The notes: a model not told the origin generated them from the sequence alone. 64,000 nucleotides of DNA from JBCCCJ01 sp039029315 (GCA_039029315.1 JBCCGK010000014.1:62001-126000); one strand, 5' to 3'; numbered from the stretch's first letter, positions 47,980 through 57,098 are shown. Numbers and translations are program-made.

Positions 47980-48043
47980 CAATACAATCTGGGAGGATGA
48001 ATAGCTGTCCCTCTGCTTCATTGAATCAAAACATAAGGAATGA

Positions 48044-49573
48044 TCATGGATTGTTCCCAGCCTTCCCATCTTTGGCAACTGGAACAGCCTTCCCAAATAC
48101 AGGCAAGTATTTCTCCCCCAGGAAGACAACCCCAAATACCAATAGACAAATGAAGCTTTTGATCAAAAAAGCATCAGCAAACCCTTCTGCTGGACCGATC
48201 ATGGTATTGAAATAATATCCCAAAAGGAATATTCCTCCATAGATCAAAATCCTCCTAACCCGATAAGGAATGGGATAGTACTTTTGCCCAACAAAATAAA
48301 CCATCACACACATCACAGCATAACAAATAAGGGTTGCCCAGGCACTGGCATAAAACCCATAAATGGGAATCCCAAAATAATTGATCAGAATCGTGATCAA
48401 TGCACCCGTTCCTGTGAAAAGTAAAGCAAAGCGTGTCTGCTTCGTGATCTTAAACCAGATGGACATTTGGATATAGGCTGCAGAGAATACATAGGCCATG
48501 AGGAGAATCGGAATCACTGGAATGCCGGACCAATAGGATGCATTGACAAAAGTTTTCTTTCCAAAGCCCATCGCCTCTGGAATACCAAAAAATTCAAAAG
48601 CCACTATTTCATAAGAAAAGGAGGCAAGAATCAGAAACCCAACCAGGGTTGTGAGACTGAAATAATGGAAAATCTTCGCAAAATTCTCTGGTGAATCCTT
48701 GGACTTAGCCTCTTTGAAGAAAAAGGGCTCCACCGCATATCGGAAGGCCTGCGTGGCCAGCAATATGAACACTGCCACCTTATAATTGGCGGCATATATT
48801 CCATTCATTTCGAGTGCAGTTAGTTTTTGCTCCCCCAAAAACAAAGATTCCCCGGACCATCGTTCAGGAATCATGATGCGATCAAGCGTCTCATTCATAA
48901 TGCCCGCCAAGCCCGCAATCATGATATAGAAAGCATAATGGATCATGTCTTTCAGGATCAGCCAATCAGGTTTCAAACTGCTTGGCAGGTTTTTCCACAA
49001 TGCCATTCCGAGACGCACAGTTGATGCAAGGAGATTGGCGACAAAAATGTACTCGATCTTGGGTTCTAGAAACCCAATCAGAACAATATTGGCAGCAACC
49101 GTTACGCCTACATTGGTTAATAAAATGATGGAGAAACGTTTCACCTTCTCTTCATGTCTGAGCTTGGCCAAAGGAAGGGCGGCCAAGGCATCCAGAAAAA
49201 CAATTCCAACGAGCATGAGGATCAATTGCCCTTGTCCTTCATATCCCATGACTCCAGCCAAAATTGGACTCAAAAAGCCGCCCAGAAGCGCAAATGCAGA
49301 AGCAATGCTCAATACCCAGAAAAAGGCTTGATTGAATACAGTCTTTGGCTTATCGCTGTCTTGAATAAAGCGGAAAAAAGTTGTTTCCATCCCAAAGGTC
49401 AAAATCACATTGATGACCGCAACATAAGCATACAATTGCGCATAAATTCCATATTCACCCTCTGGAAAAACATTGGTATAAAAGGGCGTAAAGAAGACGT
49501 TGATTAGCCGTGCGAGGATCACACTGCTGCCATAGATGATGGTATGTCCTGCCAGTTTCTTTAGAATGCTCAA
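48044..49573 (-). CDS. Oligosaccharide flippase (MATE/MOP superfamily, Wzx-like)
   Basis: 509 residues with about 12-14 hydrophobic segments across the whole length. The N-terminus (KKLAGHTIIYGSSVILARLI) is the usual start of Bacteroidota polysaccharide flippases. The only start that fits is a TTG at 49573; the frame upstream offers no ATG. It probably moves lipid-linked glycans across the inner membrane. A CCCAATA-type short tandem repeat lies just upstream of the start. It is not in a visible glycan operon. Confidence 0.88.
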   Translation of the reverse strand: MSILKKLAGHTIIYGSSVILARLINVFFTPFYTNVFPEGEYGIYAQLYAYVAVINVILTFGMETTFFRFIQDSDKPKTVFNQAFFWVLSIASAFALLGGFLSPILAGVMGYEGQGQLILMLVGIVFLDALAALPLAKLRHEEKVKRFSIILLTNVGVTVAANIVLIGFLEPKIEYIFVANLLASTVRLGMALWKNLPSSLKPDWLILKDMIHYAFYIMIAGLAGIMNETLDRIMIPERWSGESLFLGEQKLTALEMNGIYAANYKVAVFILLATQAFRYAVEPFFFKEAKSKDSPENFAKIFHYFSLTTLVGFLILASFSYEIVAFEFFGIPEAMGFGKKTFVNASYWSGIPVIPILLMAYVFSAAYIQMSIWFKITKQTRFALLFTGTGALITILINYFGIPIYGFYASAWATLICYAVMCVMVYFVGQKYYPIPYRVRRILIYGGIFLLGYYFNTMIGPAEGFADAFLIKSFICLLVFGVVFLGEKYLPVFGKAVPVAKDGKAGNNP

Positions 49574-49581
49574 GTTGTTGT

Positions 49582-49632
49582 TGGTTATTGAATTATTGGG
49601 GTATTGGGGTATTGAGTTATTGGGGTATTGGT
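49582..49632. repeat. Short tandem repeat (TATTGGGG units) upstream of the flippase
   Basis: About 50 bases are built from 7-8-bp units reading TATTGGGG / TATTGAG / TTATTGGG on the plus strand (CCCAATA on the coding strand). They begin 9 bases before the TTG start of the flippase. Copy-number change here could alter spacing of the promoter or leader; that is inference. Confidence 0.75.
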
Positions 49633-49683
49633 TATAGCGGGGATTGATTGGTGATGTGATGGTTTTTCTTAACCTCTTTGTGC

Positions 49684-51051
49684 TTATTTATTGTCTAGTC
49701 CTTCTCCAGCTTTGCCCAAATGCTGACTGGGTCTTGGAACCAGAAACAGGCTTGTCTGCCTTCCATCAATATATCTCACGGATTCTCCATCAAAAAAAGC
49801 ATCTTCTTCCATCATCATTCGAATTTCCTTGTTCCATTCCTTCAAAAATACTGCCGCATTCAGCTCAATGGAGTAGGCTGTATTGGCATGGAGCGGATAA
49901 TCTCCTCTGTGTGGAACACCTCCTTGCTGATCCCATAGACCAATCGTCGGACCAGCTCCATGGCCATGATAGCCAATGGGATGCGTATAGATGGTCGCCT
50001 TGATGTCTTCGGATTTGGCTTGGGCAAGTGCTGCCGCCAGAATCTCATTGCCGGATCTTCCTTCTTTATATTGATTTGTGAGAATATCCATCAATCGGAG
50101 GCCTGTCCGAAACGCCTTTTGCAGATAGGCAGGGGCTTCTGTTTCCCCTGCTTTGAGGATATAGGCATTTTCCTGTGTATCCGTATTGAGTCCCAAATAG
50201 GTAATCCCGAAATCGATATGAACCAGATCGCCGGCTTTGATGACCTGTCTGTCGGGCCGTTTGGAGAAAGTTCGGAGATGATCAAAGTTCTCAGGATCCG
50301 CTCGCTGAATATCCACAGTCGGATGAAACCAGGCTGTCATACCCAGTTCCCGAATCCTTTCCCGATAATACCAGACCACATCTTCAGTGGCTGTAAAACC
50401 CGGTTGAATCACCTTGTCGCTGAGACCTTCGGCTATGATTTCATGGGCGATTCGACAGATCTGCTGATAGACCACCATTTCATTGGCGGTCCGAGTCTCC
50501 AGCCAGCCTATGGCCAATTCAGTGGCAGAGACGACCTTCTTTTGATCTGCCTTGGAAAGCGTTTCCATAAGCTGATCATAATGAAAGGAACTTAAGCCAT
50601 CAGCCAGGGCAAAATGCGCTGAACGATTGACACCGATTTTGTTAGGCTTCCTTTCTTCAATCAATTCTCGAAGTTGGGCCCATTGATCTGGTTGCTGTTC
50701 CTTGTCCCAGGCTTTTTTGAATACTTCGCCTACATCATAGCGTGCACAAGCCAGTGTTTCCAGGCTATCCCCTCGGTCAAAAACCAACAACATAGTTGTC
50801 CGCCTCGCAGACAACCAGTTGGAGGGAAGCATGGTTTTGAGGACGGGGTCCTCATTGTATTCTCTTGAAATCAGGAGCCAACAGTCTATGCCTGTTCTTT
50901 GCATGAGAGCTGGGAGAACCGTATTGATTCGTTCCTGAAGCCATTGATCCCGAAGTTGACCTTGAGCGTTGAGATCCAGGATTTTGGGCATCTGAGCGTT
51001 TAGACTCAGGCCAAGGGAAGAGAGAATGAGGAAGTAGAGGAGTTGTTTCAT
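49684..51051 (-). CDS. M24-family metallopeptidase (Xaa-Pro aminopeptidase-like), secreted
   Basis: 455 residues from the ATG at 51051; a TTG three codons earlier is less likely. The signal peptide is KQLLYFLILSSLGLSLNAQ. The N-terminal creatinase-like domain is followed by the pita-bread peptidase domain. The five metal ligands are visible: Asp in HIDFG, Asp in NTDTQ, His in THPIGYHGHG, Glu in SIELN and Glu in MMEEDAF. It likely cleaves Xaa-Pro from peptides in the periplasm. A perfect hairpin abuts the start codon. It lies after the DUF4097 genes on the same strand. Confidence 0.9.
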   Translation of the reverse strand: MKQLLYFLILSSLGLSLNAQMPKILDLNAQGQLRDQWLQERINTVLPALMQRTGIDCWLLISREYNEDPVLKTMLPSNWLSARRTTMLLVFDRGDSLETLACARYDVGEVFKKAWDKEQQPDQWAQLRELIEERKPNKIGVNRSAHFALADGLSSFHYDQLMETLSKADQKKVVSATELAIGWLETRTANEMVVYQQICRIAHEIIAEGLSDKVIQPGFTATEDVVWYYRERIRELGMTAWFHPTVDIQRADPENFDHLRTFSKRPDRQVIKAGDLVHIDFGITYLGLNTDTQENAYILKAGETEAPAYLQKAFRTGLRLMDILTNQYKEGRSGNEILAAALAQAKSEDIKATIYTHPIGYHGHGAGPTIGLWDQQGGVPHRGDYPLHANTAYSIELNAAVFLKEWNKEIRMMMEEDAFFDGESVRYIDGRQTSLFLVPRPSQHLGKAGEGLDNK

Positions 51052-51073
51052 TGCCTTCAATTGTTGAAGGCAA
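51051..51073 (-). promoter_or_regulatory. Perfect 10-bp hairpin whose stem includes the M24 start codon
   Basis: On the minus strand TTGCCTTCAA (51073-51064), loop CAA and TTGAAGGCAA (51060-51051) pair perfectly. The final A of the stem is the A of the peptidase ATG. There is no T-run after it, which argues against a simple terminator for the preceding gene. It may hinder translation initiation. Confidence 0.6.
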
Positions 51074-51089
51074 GGTATAAAATGTTCCC

Positions 51090-51908
51090 CTAAAAGCGTT
51101 GTTTCTTTCGAATATAGATATTGGCATTCTGTGTTTTGGCGTGAAGTTCAGGTCCCCCGCCATTCACTCTTCCTCTTACCCAATCAGTGAGTGCGATCTT
51201 GTAAGTGCCATCTTTATTCGTTTCGGCAACCTGAGGCTTGTTTCTAAGAATATCGATATCAAAACCAGTTAATACATCTCCCTTGACTGATTGAGCCTTG
51301 AGATTGAAGCGAGCCTCTGGAGGTAACTGAATATCTATTTTCCCATGATAGGTTGTGAAAGCCAGTGGCATATCGGGATAAATTTTATCAAAATCAGCTA
51401 CTATATGTCCATGCCAGGTATTGGCAACCATCGATCCTGCAATGCCAGAAGCGTCAATCTTTCCATGATGTGCTTCCAGAACAATTTCTCCAGAGACATT
51501 GATCACCTCAATGTCTCCAAAATGGTGAGTTTCGACTTCCAGGTCGAATTCAAATGGAACCTCTATCATTACGCGAACGGGTTTGCTTCGATGATCTGAC
51601 TCTAGTGATAATACATTGTCTTTTTCTCTTGCTTCCAAAGAGATGCCTGTGGTTGTCAGTTTTTTCAAACCATTGCCGACATCTACAACGTCTCGCTTTT
51701 GCTTGTCAGGTCTGAGGGCTTCATATCTGACCATGACATCATTTCTGGAACATCCTTTCACATGGACAATTCCAGAGAAAACATGCACTTTCAGTCGACC
51801 GGGCTGATTGGGAGAAGTGAGAGGAATTCTCAGTGCATTATCCTGAGAATGAACTTCGAGGGAAATCAATCCCAGAAAAATTCCGAAAAGAATGAGAGCT
51901 TTGTTCAT
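51090..51908 (-). CDS. DUF4097/GIN-type beta-helix putative adhesin (second of pair)
   Basis: 272 residues from the ATG at 51908, which starts a signal peptide (KALILFGIFLGLISLEVHSQ); longer in-frame starts would overlap the upstream gene. The body is a chain of short beta-strands with recurring turns (GDIEVINVSGEIVLEAHHGK, HGHIVADFDK, YHGKIDIQLPPEARF), typical of the DUF4097/GIN right-handed beta-helix family. These are usually periplasmic or surface proteins of unknown function. It is 25 bases after its paralogue. Confidence 0.8.
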   Translation of the reverse strand: MNKALILFGIFLGLISLEVHSQDNALRIPLTSPNQPGRLKVHVFSGIVHVKGCSRNDVMVRYEALRPDKQKRDVVDVGNGLKKLTTTGISLEAREKDNVLSLESDHRSKPVRVMIEVPFEFDLEVETHHFGDIEVINVSGEIVLEAHHGKIDASGIAGSMVANTWHGHIVADFDKIYPDMPLAFTTYHGKIDIQLPPEARFNLKAQSVKGDVLTGFDIDILRNKPQVAETNKDGTYKIALTDWVRGRVNGGGPELHAKTQNANIYIRKKQRF

Positions 51909-51933
51909 TTTTTTGACTGTTCCTAAGGTGAAA

Positions 51934-52821
51934 TTAATTGCTTTCTTCGACATATACATCTCCATTGTATGTTTCAAATTCCAGTACAGTCTTTCCATTT
52001 CGGGAAATGATCGGACTTCGGCTGCTGATGGAATATTGAATTCCGTTTTCCATCGGGTGTTGCTCTTTGGAAATTTCCTCGCGCCCTACCACTACCGGAT
52101 CGAGATTGGTATAGAACTCGCCATTGAAACTCTGAAAAAACATCCTTGCTGCAAGCCCTCTGGGGCTTTCGACTTTGATGGTCCCGTTTTGAGAATAAAA
52201 CTGAGAATCCCATTTAGGGAGAACAGAATAGCTGATTTTTACATCTCCGTTGATGGTTTTAGCATTGACCTGCCCTTCGATTTGTTCCAGAATAATCGGC
52301 CCATTGACATTATTGGCAGTGATACTTCCCCGGACATCTTCTACTGTGACCGATCCTTGATTGACAGTTGATACGTTGAGTTGCATTTCTCTGGGAATAC
52401 GAATACTGAAGTCCAACTGAAATTCATAATCAGGGTCCCAGTGCCAACCATGAGAATGATAGCCATATTTTCCAGACCATCTTCCCTTTCCTCCATCCTT
52501 TCGCTCCCAGGGAAAATCCAGGACAATTTCAGTGGTGTCTCCCCGGATTGATTCTGACAGCTTCAATTCTGTCAGGCCTTTTTGGGCAGTGCTTTTGCTT
52601 TTGGCCTTGACTGTTTTGAATACCTCTACTTGTATGGTGTTGCCAGAATAGCCTTCTACATTCACTTCTCCATGTATATTGGACAAGACAAGAACGCTCT
52701 TGGATGGCAGCGTTGGAAGACTCATCTCGAATCTAAGAGTTTCTGTTTCTATCGATTCTGGCGGTGCTGGGTAGGCACAGTCATGGATTCCAAGACTTGC
52801 AATCAGCAGGATGAATAACAT
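51934..52821 (-). CDS. DUF4097/GIN-type beta-helix putative adhesin (first of pair)
   Basis: 295 residues, ATG at 52821. The hydrophobic N-terminus (LFILLIASLGIHDCAYPAP) is a signal peptide with a Cys near residue 15 that does not make a convincing lipobox. Repeating strands (GEVNVEGYSGNTIQVEVFK, GSVTVEDVRGSITANNVNGP, GQVNAKTINGDVKISY) indicate a DUF4097 beta-helix. It follows the sigma/anti-sigma pair by 21 bases and is probably in the regulon they control. Confidence 0.82.
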   Translation of the reverse strand: MLFILLIASLGIHDCAYPAPPESIETETLRFEMSLPTLPSKSVLVLSNIHGEVNVEGYSGNTIQVEVFKTVKAKSKSTAQKGLTELKLSESIRGDTTEIVLDFPWERKDGGKGRWSGKYGYHSHGWHWDPDYEFQLDFSIRIPREMQLNVSTVNQGSVTVEDVRGSITANNVNGPIILEQIEGQVNAKTINGDVKISYSVLPKWDSQFYSQNGTIKVESPRGLAARMFFQSFNGEFYTNLDPVVVGREEISKEQHPMENGIQYSISSRSPIISRNGKTVLEFETYNGDVYVEESN

Positions 52822-52842
52822 AGGAGATGGAATTATTAATGG

Positions 52843-53613
52843 TTACATGAGAATTTCAATGCTTTTTCTTAGCTCGACCTTGACTTCAGAAGGCGTCATG
52901 TCGCGATCAAGCAGGGCTTCCAACGCCTGTACAGAAGACTTCTCTTGTAAGGCAACCATGGCTTCAGCGATCGCCAGCTGAACCAGGGGCGAATCCTGAA
53001 ATGGGATGGCTTTGATCAGTCCTTCTCGAACCACAGGATCATTGGCATATTCAAGCAAGATCTCAAGGGTGACCAAGCGGACGTTTACATTCGGATCTTG
53101 ATGTAAGGTATGTAAGAGGGCAGTGGTTACCTTGTCGCTAACCCTCGGCATTTCCTGGGTAAGATAGACAGCCTTTAGGCGTTCGGATGGAGAATTTTTT
53201 TCCAACATACTAAGGGTCAGTAATTCTCTCATCTCTTTCAATTCTCCACTCAAGCTGGCAATCTGCTCGTTTGTAGCAGGTGAAGGTCGAACCCATGATC
53301 CAATGCCTATTCCTAATAAGAGGAAGGCTATCGCAGCAGCCAAAGAATACCAGATTCTTTTTGGAGACCCAAGTCCTGATGAAGACTGTTGGGTGATATC
53401 CCAGTTTGGCATAGAGGGAAAATCAGGTGAGCTAAGACTTGAATCCAATAATTTGCCAATCTTTTTATGCAAAAGATCCAGATCCTCCAGTTCTTCCAAG
53501 GAAATCCAACCCTGTTCGATATACCGCTCCAGCATCTCCTCTTGAGAAGAAGATAACTCACCTTTTTGCTCGCGGTAAGCAGAAAGAAGTGTGGCTTTTA
53601 TCTCAGAATTCAT
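52843..53613 (-). CDS. Membrane anti-sigma-like protein with HEAT-type repeats
   Basis: 256 residues, ATG at 53613, overlapping the sigma gene stop by four bases (ATGA). The cytoplasmic N-terminus of ~90 residues is helical (MLERYIEQGWISLEELEDL). One TM segment (LAAAIAFLLLGIGIGSWV) sits near 95-112. The outer part has a coiled segment and HEAT-like repeats (HQDPNVNVRLVTLEILLEYA, LVQLAIAEAMVALQ). The layout and coupling to an ECF sigma factor indicate an anti-sigma role (inference); there is no zinc-finger motif. Confidence 0.8.
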   Translation of the reverse strand: MNSEIKATLLSAYREQKGELSSSQEEMLERYIEQGWISLEELEDLDLLHKKIGKLLDSSLSSPDFPSMPNWDITQQSSSGLGSPKRIWYSLAAAIAFLLLGIGIGSWVRPSPATNEQIASLSGELKEMRELLTLSMLEKNSPSERLKAVYLTQEMPRVSDKVTTALLHTLHQDPNVNVRLVTLEILLEYANDPVVREGLIKAIPFQDSPLVQLAIAEAMVALQEKSSVQALEALLDRDMTPSEVKVELRKSIEILM

Positions 53614-54164
53614 TTTGATTCGATTTGTGAGTACACCTGTTTCAATGCTTTCAACGCACGGTAGACCTTGACTTTTACCGCTCCTTCACTACAGCCAAGA
53701 ATGCTGCCGATTTGTTTGTATTTCATTCCTTGTAGTTTGCTCATAACCAGAAGTTCTCGTTGGTTTTGCGGCAACTGTTCCAGTGCCTGCCTGAGCTGTT
53801 CCATCTCCTCTTCTGATTCCATTTTTGTCGCTTGGGTCGGTTCTTCCCCGAAATGGTCCTGCCAGCTGTCTATTTTTTCCCGCTTCCATCTTCCTCGTTT
53901 TTTATGGTGATCCCGATTGACGTTACGAGCAATAAAAAACATCCATTGCTTGAATTCCCCTTCTCCTCTGAAGCTATGTGCGTATGTGAGAATGCGGAGA
54001 AAGACAGTCTGAACCAAATCCTCGCTGAGAAATCGATCTGAGTTCTGATTGAAAAAAAATTGAAACAACACACGATGATATCTGTCAAACAAGACACCCA
54101 TAACTTCAGAATGGCCTTGTTGAACCTGTGTCATGAGAACATTGTCTGGGATGCTGGTCTGCAT
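53610..54164 (-). CDS. ECF RNA polymerase sigma factor
   Basis: 184 residues from the ATG at 54164 (MQTSIPDN); the frame is open to 54254, but the extra residues carry no domain. Region 2 is at about 20-85 (FDRYHRVLFQFFFNQ, LSEDLVQTVFLRIL, FRGEGEFKQWMFFIARNV). Region 4 is at about 125-175 (LEQLPQNQRELLVMSKLQGM, YKQIGSILGCSEGAVKVKVY). It heads the operon sigma - anti-sigma - DUF4097 - DUF4097. It probably responds to envelope conditions. Confidence 0.92.
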   Translation of the reverse strand: MQTSIPDNVLMTQVQQGHSEVMGVLFDRYHRVLFQFFFNQNSDRFLSEDLVQTVFLRILTYAHSFRGEGEFKQWMFFIARNVNRDHHKKRGRWKREKIDSWQDHFGEEPTQATKMESEEEMEQLRQALEQLPQNQRELLVMSKLQGMKYKQIGSILGCSEGAVKVKVYRALKALKQVYSQIESK

Positions 54165-54265
54165 AGGGAGCCGTAGTCGAGTTTGTAGAGGGAAACTGCG
54201 GCAAGTGAAAAAGGTTACATCATCCATCATAGTACTAGACATTTTTCTACTCAAGCTTGTGTGTT

Positions 54266-54337
54266 AGACAGGATTTACAGGATTAAGATATTGTTTTTCA
54301 GTCAATTCCAATCTTGTGAATCATATAAATCTTGTCT
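54266..54337. repeat. Imperfect inverted repeat upstream of the ECF sigma gene
   Basis: AGACAGGATTTA (54266-54277) pairs with TAAATCTTGTCT (54326-54337) with one mismatch, and partial pairing continues inward (CAGGATTAAGAT against ATCTTGTGAATC). It lies about 100 bases upstream of the sigma start. CAGGATTTACAGGATT-type hairpins recur between genes in Bacteroidota (recollection, not checked). Confidence 0.55.
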
Positions 54338-54461
54338 GATAAATCATTCATGATAATTTTGTCTAGTAGGATGATCATCCATACAAAACAAACAACCAGA
54401 GATGCGAGAAGAAAATGATAAAATTCTTCCCGCACCTCTGATTATCAGATGCTTCACTCGA

Positions 54462-55227
54462 TTATTGACCCATTTTAATCATTCTCTTGTATGACAAAAT
54501 TTGATGAGAGTTGTTGTATAGTAGGATCAGGTAGGTACCACTTGCCCATGTATCCACATCGATCATAATGCTAAATTGTTGTCCATTCCACCAGGAATGT
54601 GAGACATGGCTATTTGCCCAGACAAGTCTTCCATCTATTGAATAAACTCTTAGCTGGAACTCATCGAATTCCATACCTCCCCAATGAATATTCAGAATCT
54701 GATTCGCTGGATTTGGGTAAATATCCAAAGACAAGACTTGATCAGAAACAAAGGTATCCTCGGAGTTGGCATAGAGTGGATCCGACCAACTACTACACCC
54801 AATGTCATTTGAGACCGATACCTGATACATTCCAGCACCTGCAAGGGGAATGTGTGCTTGCGTAGCTCCATGAATACTATCCCCCTGCGATAAAATTACC
54901 TTGACTATCAGATTCAATGGCCCTGAAATAAGTAGAAGTATGTCCATAATAGCTGGCCCATGAAAGATGGCCTTGCTTAGAAAATCTGGCGATCACGCCT
55001 GTACTGGGTTGGAGAAAAGAATCTGGAGGGACCTCTTGGTGCGCGCCTGCTGTCGCGATATGTTCAACCGAAGTCGTTACACCTGCCACACCAATATTTC
55101 CCCAAGGATCACAGGCGATAGCATATAGTGGGGTAGAGTGGGATCCATACTCGGTTCCCCAGTCCAATTGTCCATTGGGCGTAAATCTGGCTATGAATAT
55201 TTCATCTATTGAATCTAGAAGAATTGA
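54462..55227 (-). pseudogene. Decayed SBBP beta-propeller/T9SS protein
   Basis: Two reading frames overlap at 54877-54947 and belong to one former gene. The upstream part (55227-54877) lacks a start and signal peptide; it opens just after a TGA and reads SBBP-type repeat sequence (DEIFIARFTPNGQLDWG, HLSWASYYGHT). The downstream part, one frame off (54947-54462), carries the T9SS tail (SLDIYPNPANQILNIHWGG, ASGTYLILLYNN). The parts look joined by an internal deletion/frameshift. No promoter-proximal half is visible up to the next gene at 55413. Confidence 0.8.
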
Positions 55228-55412
55228 TCAGTCGGGGGAATTCATTGTCCCAATAGGCGGAATGCTTGATCCTTGATAAGATAGGCCATATGGTGGATGT
55301 CTTAGATCCCATCATTCCATGCTTTGACCTTAGCTTATAAAATCAAAAAAAGTCAGATAGCTTACTGAAGATACCTGCTTCTTTGTGTATTTTCGAATCA
55401 AAGCCTTACAAC

Positions 55413-57098
55413 ATGAACCTGTATTTTCTGCCTGCTTTCATCATCGGACTTCTGATCATTACTTCCTGCAAACCAGAAGAATTGATTGAAGAGCCGCCAG
55501 TAACAATTGCGCCTCAGCAAGTAGTTTTTGCCCCTCGTTATGGACCACAGGCCTACTCCTGTGAAGTGATGATTCCCTGGAACTTGCTTGATATTTCGCC
55601 TCAAGTCAATGTAGAATTCGGATTTGAAGCCTTGATCATGGATGATGATGATGGGGGATTGGTAGATGATGTGCTTGGATGGCACAGAGGGATTGAACGT
55701 GGACAGGAGGTCAATCCATCCACATTTGGAACCCTTCGCCTGAAAGAAGATGTAGCCAATCTGGCAAATGGCGAAGCCGGCTTTGTGTTCACTGCACCTC
55801 AGATAGATGGCAACAAGGATCAAGTATGGGAATCTGTTCCTGCCTTTCCAATCGAACAGGTCCTCACAACCCCTGATTTCCCTTCCTCTGACCTCATGGG
55901 AACATTTCAGGCGATCTGGGATAGTGCTGGACTGTACTTACGCATAGATATCTCCGATGATAGTATGGCAGTAGATTCTTGGGTGCTGGGATGGGAAGAT
56001 GACGGGATTGCCTTATACTTCGATCCGCATTTACGTCGCCCAACAGAAGTAAATGCTGATGATATTCGATTGTATAGAATTGTTCGCAATAGCCGGGAAA
56101 TAGACAGAAATGACTTTGTCCAACAAGCTGTATGGACCATACCGATTGAAGAAGTCCTGGACGGTGGTCCGGGAAAGGATGGGATTCCTGCTTTGTTGAA
56201 TCCCGCTTTTGTACCAGCGACCCAAGCTGGATTTATGAGAAATAATGAATTGGTTCTCGGCTACTTTCACAATGGAGAAGCAAGGGCATATCCGCATTCC
56301 ATTCTGGATTGGCATGAGATCATCAATGATGAGCTTGCAGGACAGGAATATGCCATTACCTACTGTCCCCTAACTGGAACAGGTATTGGCTGGGATCGAA
56401 AAATCAATGGAGAAAGCACGACATTTGGTGTATCGGGTTTACTCTATAACACCAATCTGATTCCCTACGATCGAGCAACTGATAGCCACTGGTCCCAAAT
56501 TCGACTGGATTGTCTCAATGGATCTCAACAAGGCAAACAAATAAAGACATTCCCATTGGTAGAGACCACCTGGAAAAGCTGGAAAGAAATGTTTCCAGAT
56601 ACGAAAGTCGTCTCGCGCGAAACTGGCTATAGCAGAGAATATGATGTGTATCCATATGGAGATTACCGGACCGACCATGACAGGCTGATTTTTCCCGTTG
56701 CCAATGAAGATGCACGACTGGAAAGAAAAACCAGGGTGCACGGCATCATTGCCAATCAAGTAGTTCGCATCTATCCATTTGAGCGATTTCAGGGAGGAAA
56801 ACCAGTATTGATCCATGATGAATTCCAGGGAAGGCCAATAGTTGTAATCGGTAGTCTGGTCAAGGATTATATTGTTTCCTATGGAAGAGAACTCTCTGAT
56901 GGAACCCTGTTGTCCTTTACATCTGAATGCTGTGATGATTTATCTGTCATGATGAAGGATCAGGAAGGGAATCGATGGAATATCTTCGGAGAAGCTGTCT
57001 CTGGCCCCAGACAGGGGAGCAGCTTGCCAAGAATTGATTCCTATATCGGCTATTGGTTCTCATTTGCAGCCATGTTTCCAGAAATAGAATTGAGATGA
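55413..57098 (+). CDS. DUF3179 lipoprotein with CBM9-like N-terminal domains
   Basis: About 561 residues from the ATG at 55413. The lipobox IITSC places Cys19 as the lipid anchor. Next comes what looks like only the second half of a CBM9-like sugar-binding domain (YSCEVMIPWNLLDISP, DDDDGG, FGTLRL). A complete CBM9-like domain follows (IDGNKDQVWESVPAF, FQAIWDSAGLYLRIDISDDS). From about residue 255 the DUF3179 domain runs to the end (DGIPALLNPAF, YCPLTGTGIGWDR, FGVSGLLYNTNL). DUF3179 has no assigned reaction. It stands alone after a pseudogene. Confidence 0.85.
   Translation: MNLYFLPAFIIGLLIITSCKPEELIEEPPVTIAPQQVVFAPRYGPQAYSCEVMIPWNLLDISPQVNVEFGFEALIMDDDDGGLVDDVLGWHRGIERGQEVNPSTFGTLRLKEDVANLANGEAGFVFTAPQIDGNKDQVWESVPAFPIEQVLTTPDFPSSDLMGTFQAIWDSAGLYLRIDISDDSMAVDSWVLGWEDDGIALYFDPHLRRPTEVNADDIRLYRIVRNSREIDRNDFVQQAVWTIPIEEVLDGGPGKDGIPALLNPAFVPATQAGFMRNNELVLGYFHNGEARAYPHSILDWHEIINDELAGQEYAITYCPLTGTGIGWDRKINGESTTFGVSGLLYNTNLIPYDRATDSHWSQIRLDCLNGSQQGKQIKTFPLVETTWKSWKEMFPDTKVVSRETGYSREYDVYPYGDYRTDHDRLIFPVANEDARLERKTRVHGIIANQVVRIYPFERFQGGKPVLIHDEFQGRPIVVIGSLVKDYIVSYGRELSDGTLLSFTSECCDDLSVMMKDQEGNRWNIFGEAVSGPRQGSSLPRIDSYIGYWFSFAAMFPEIELR

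Noticed and set aside
47878..48135. 85-codon minus-strand frame over the 131-bp element
   Set aside because: It spans the mobile element and the end of the flippase gene, and has no recognisable content.
49582..49632. CRISPR-like repeats
   Set aside because: Units are 7-8 bp, contiguous and without spacers; it is a simple tandem repeat.
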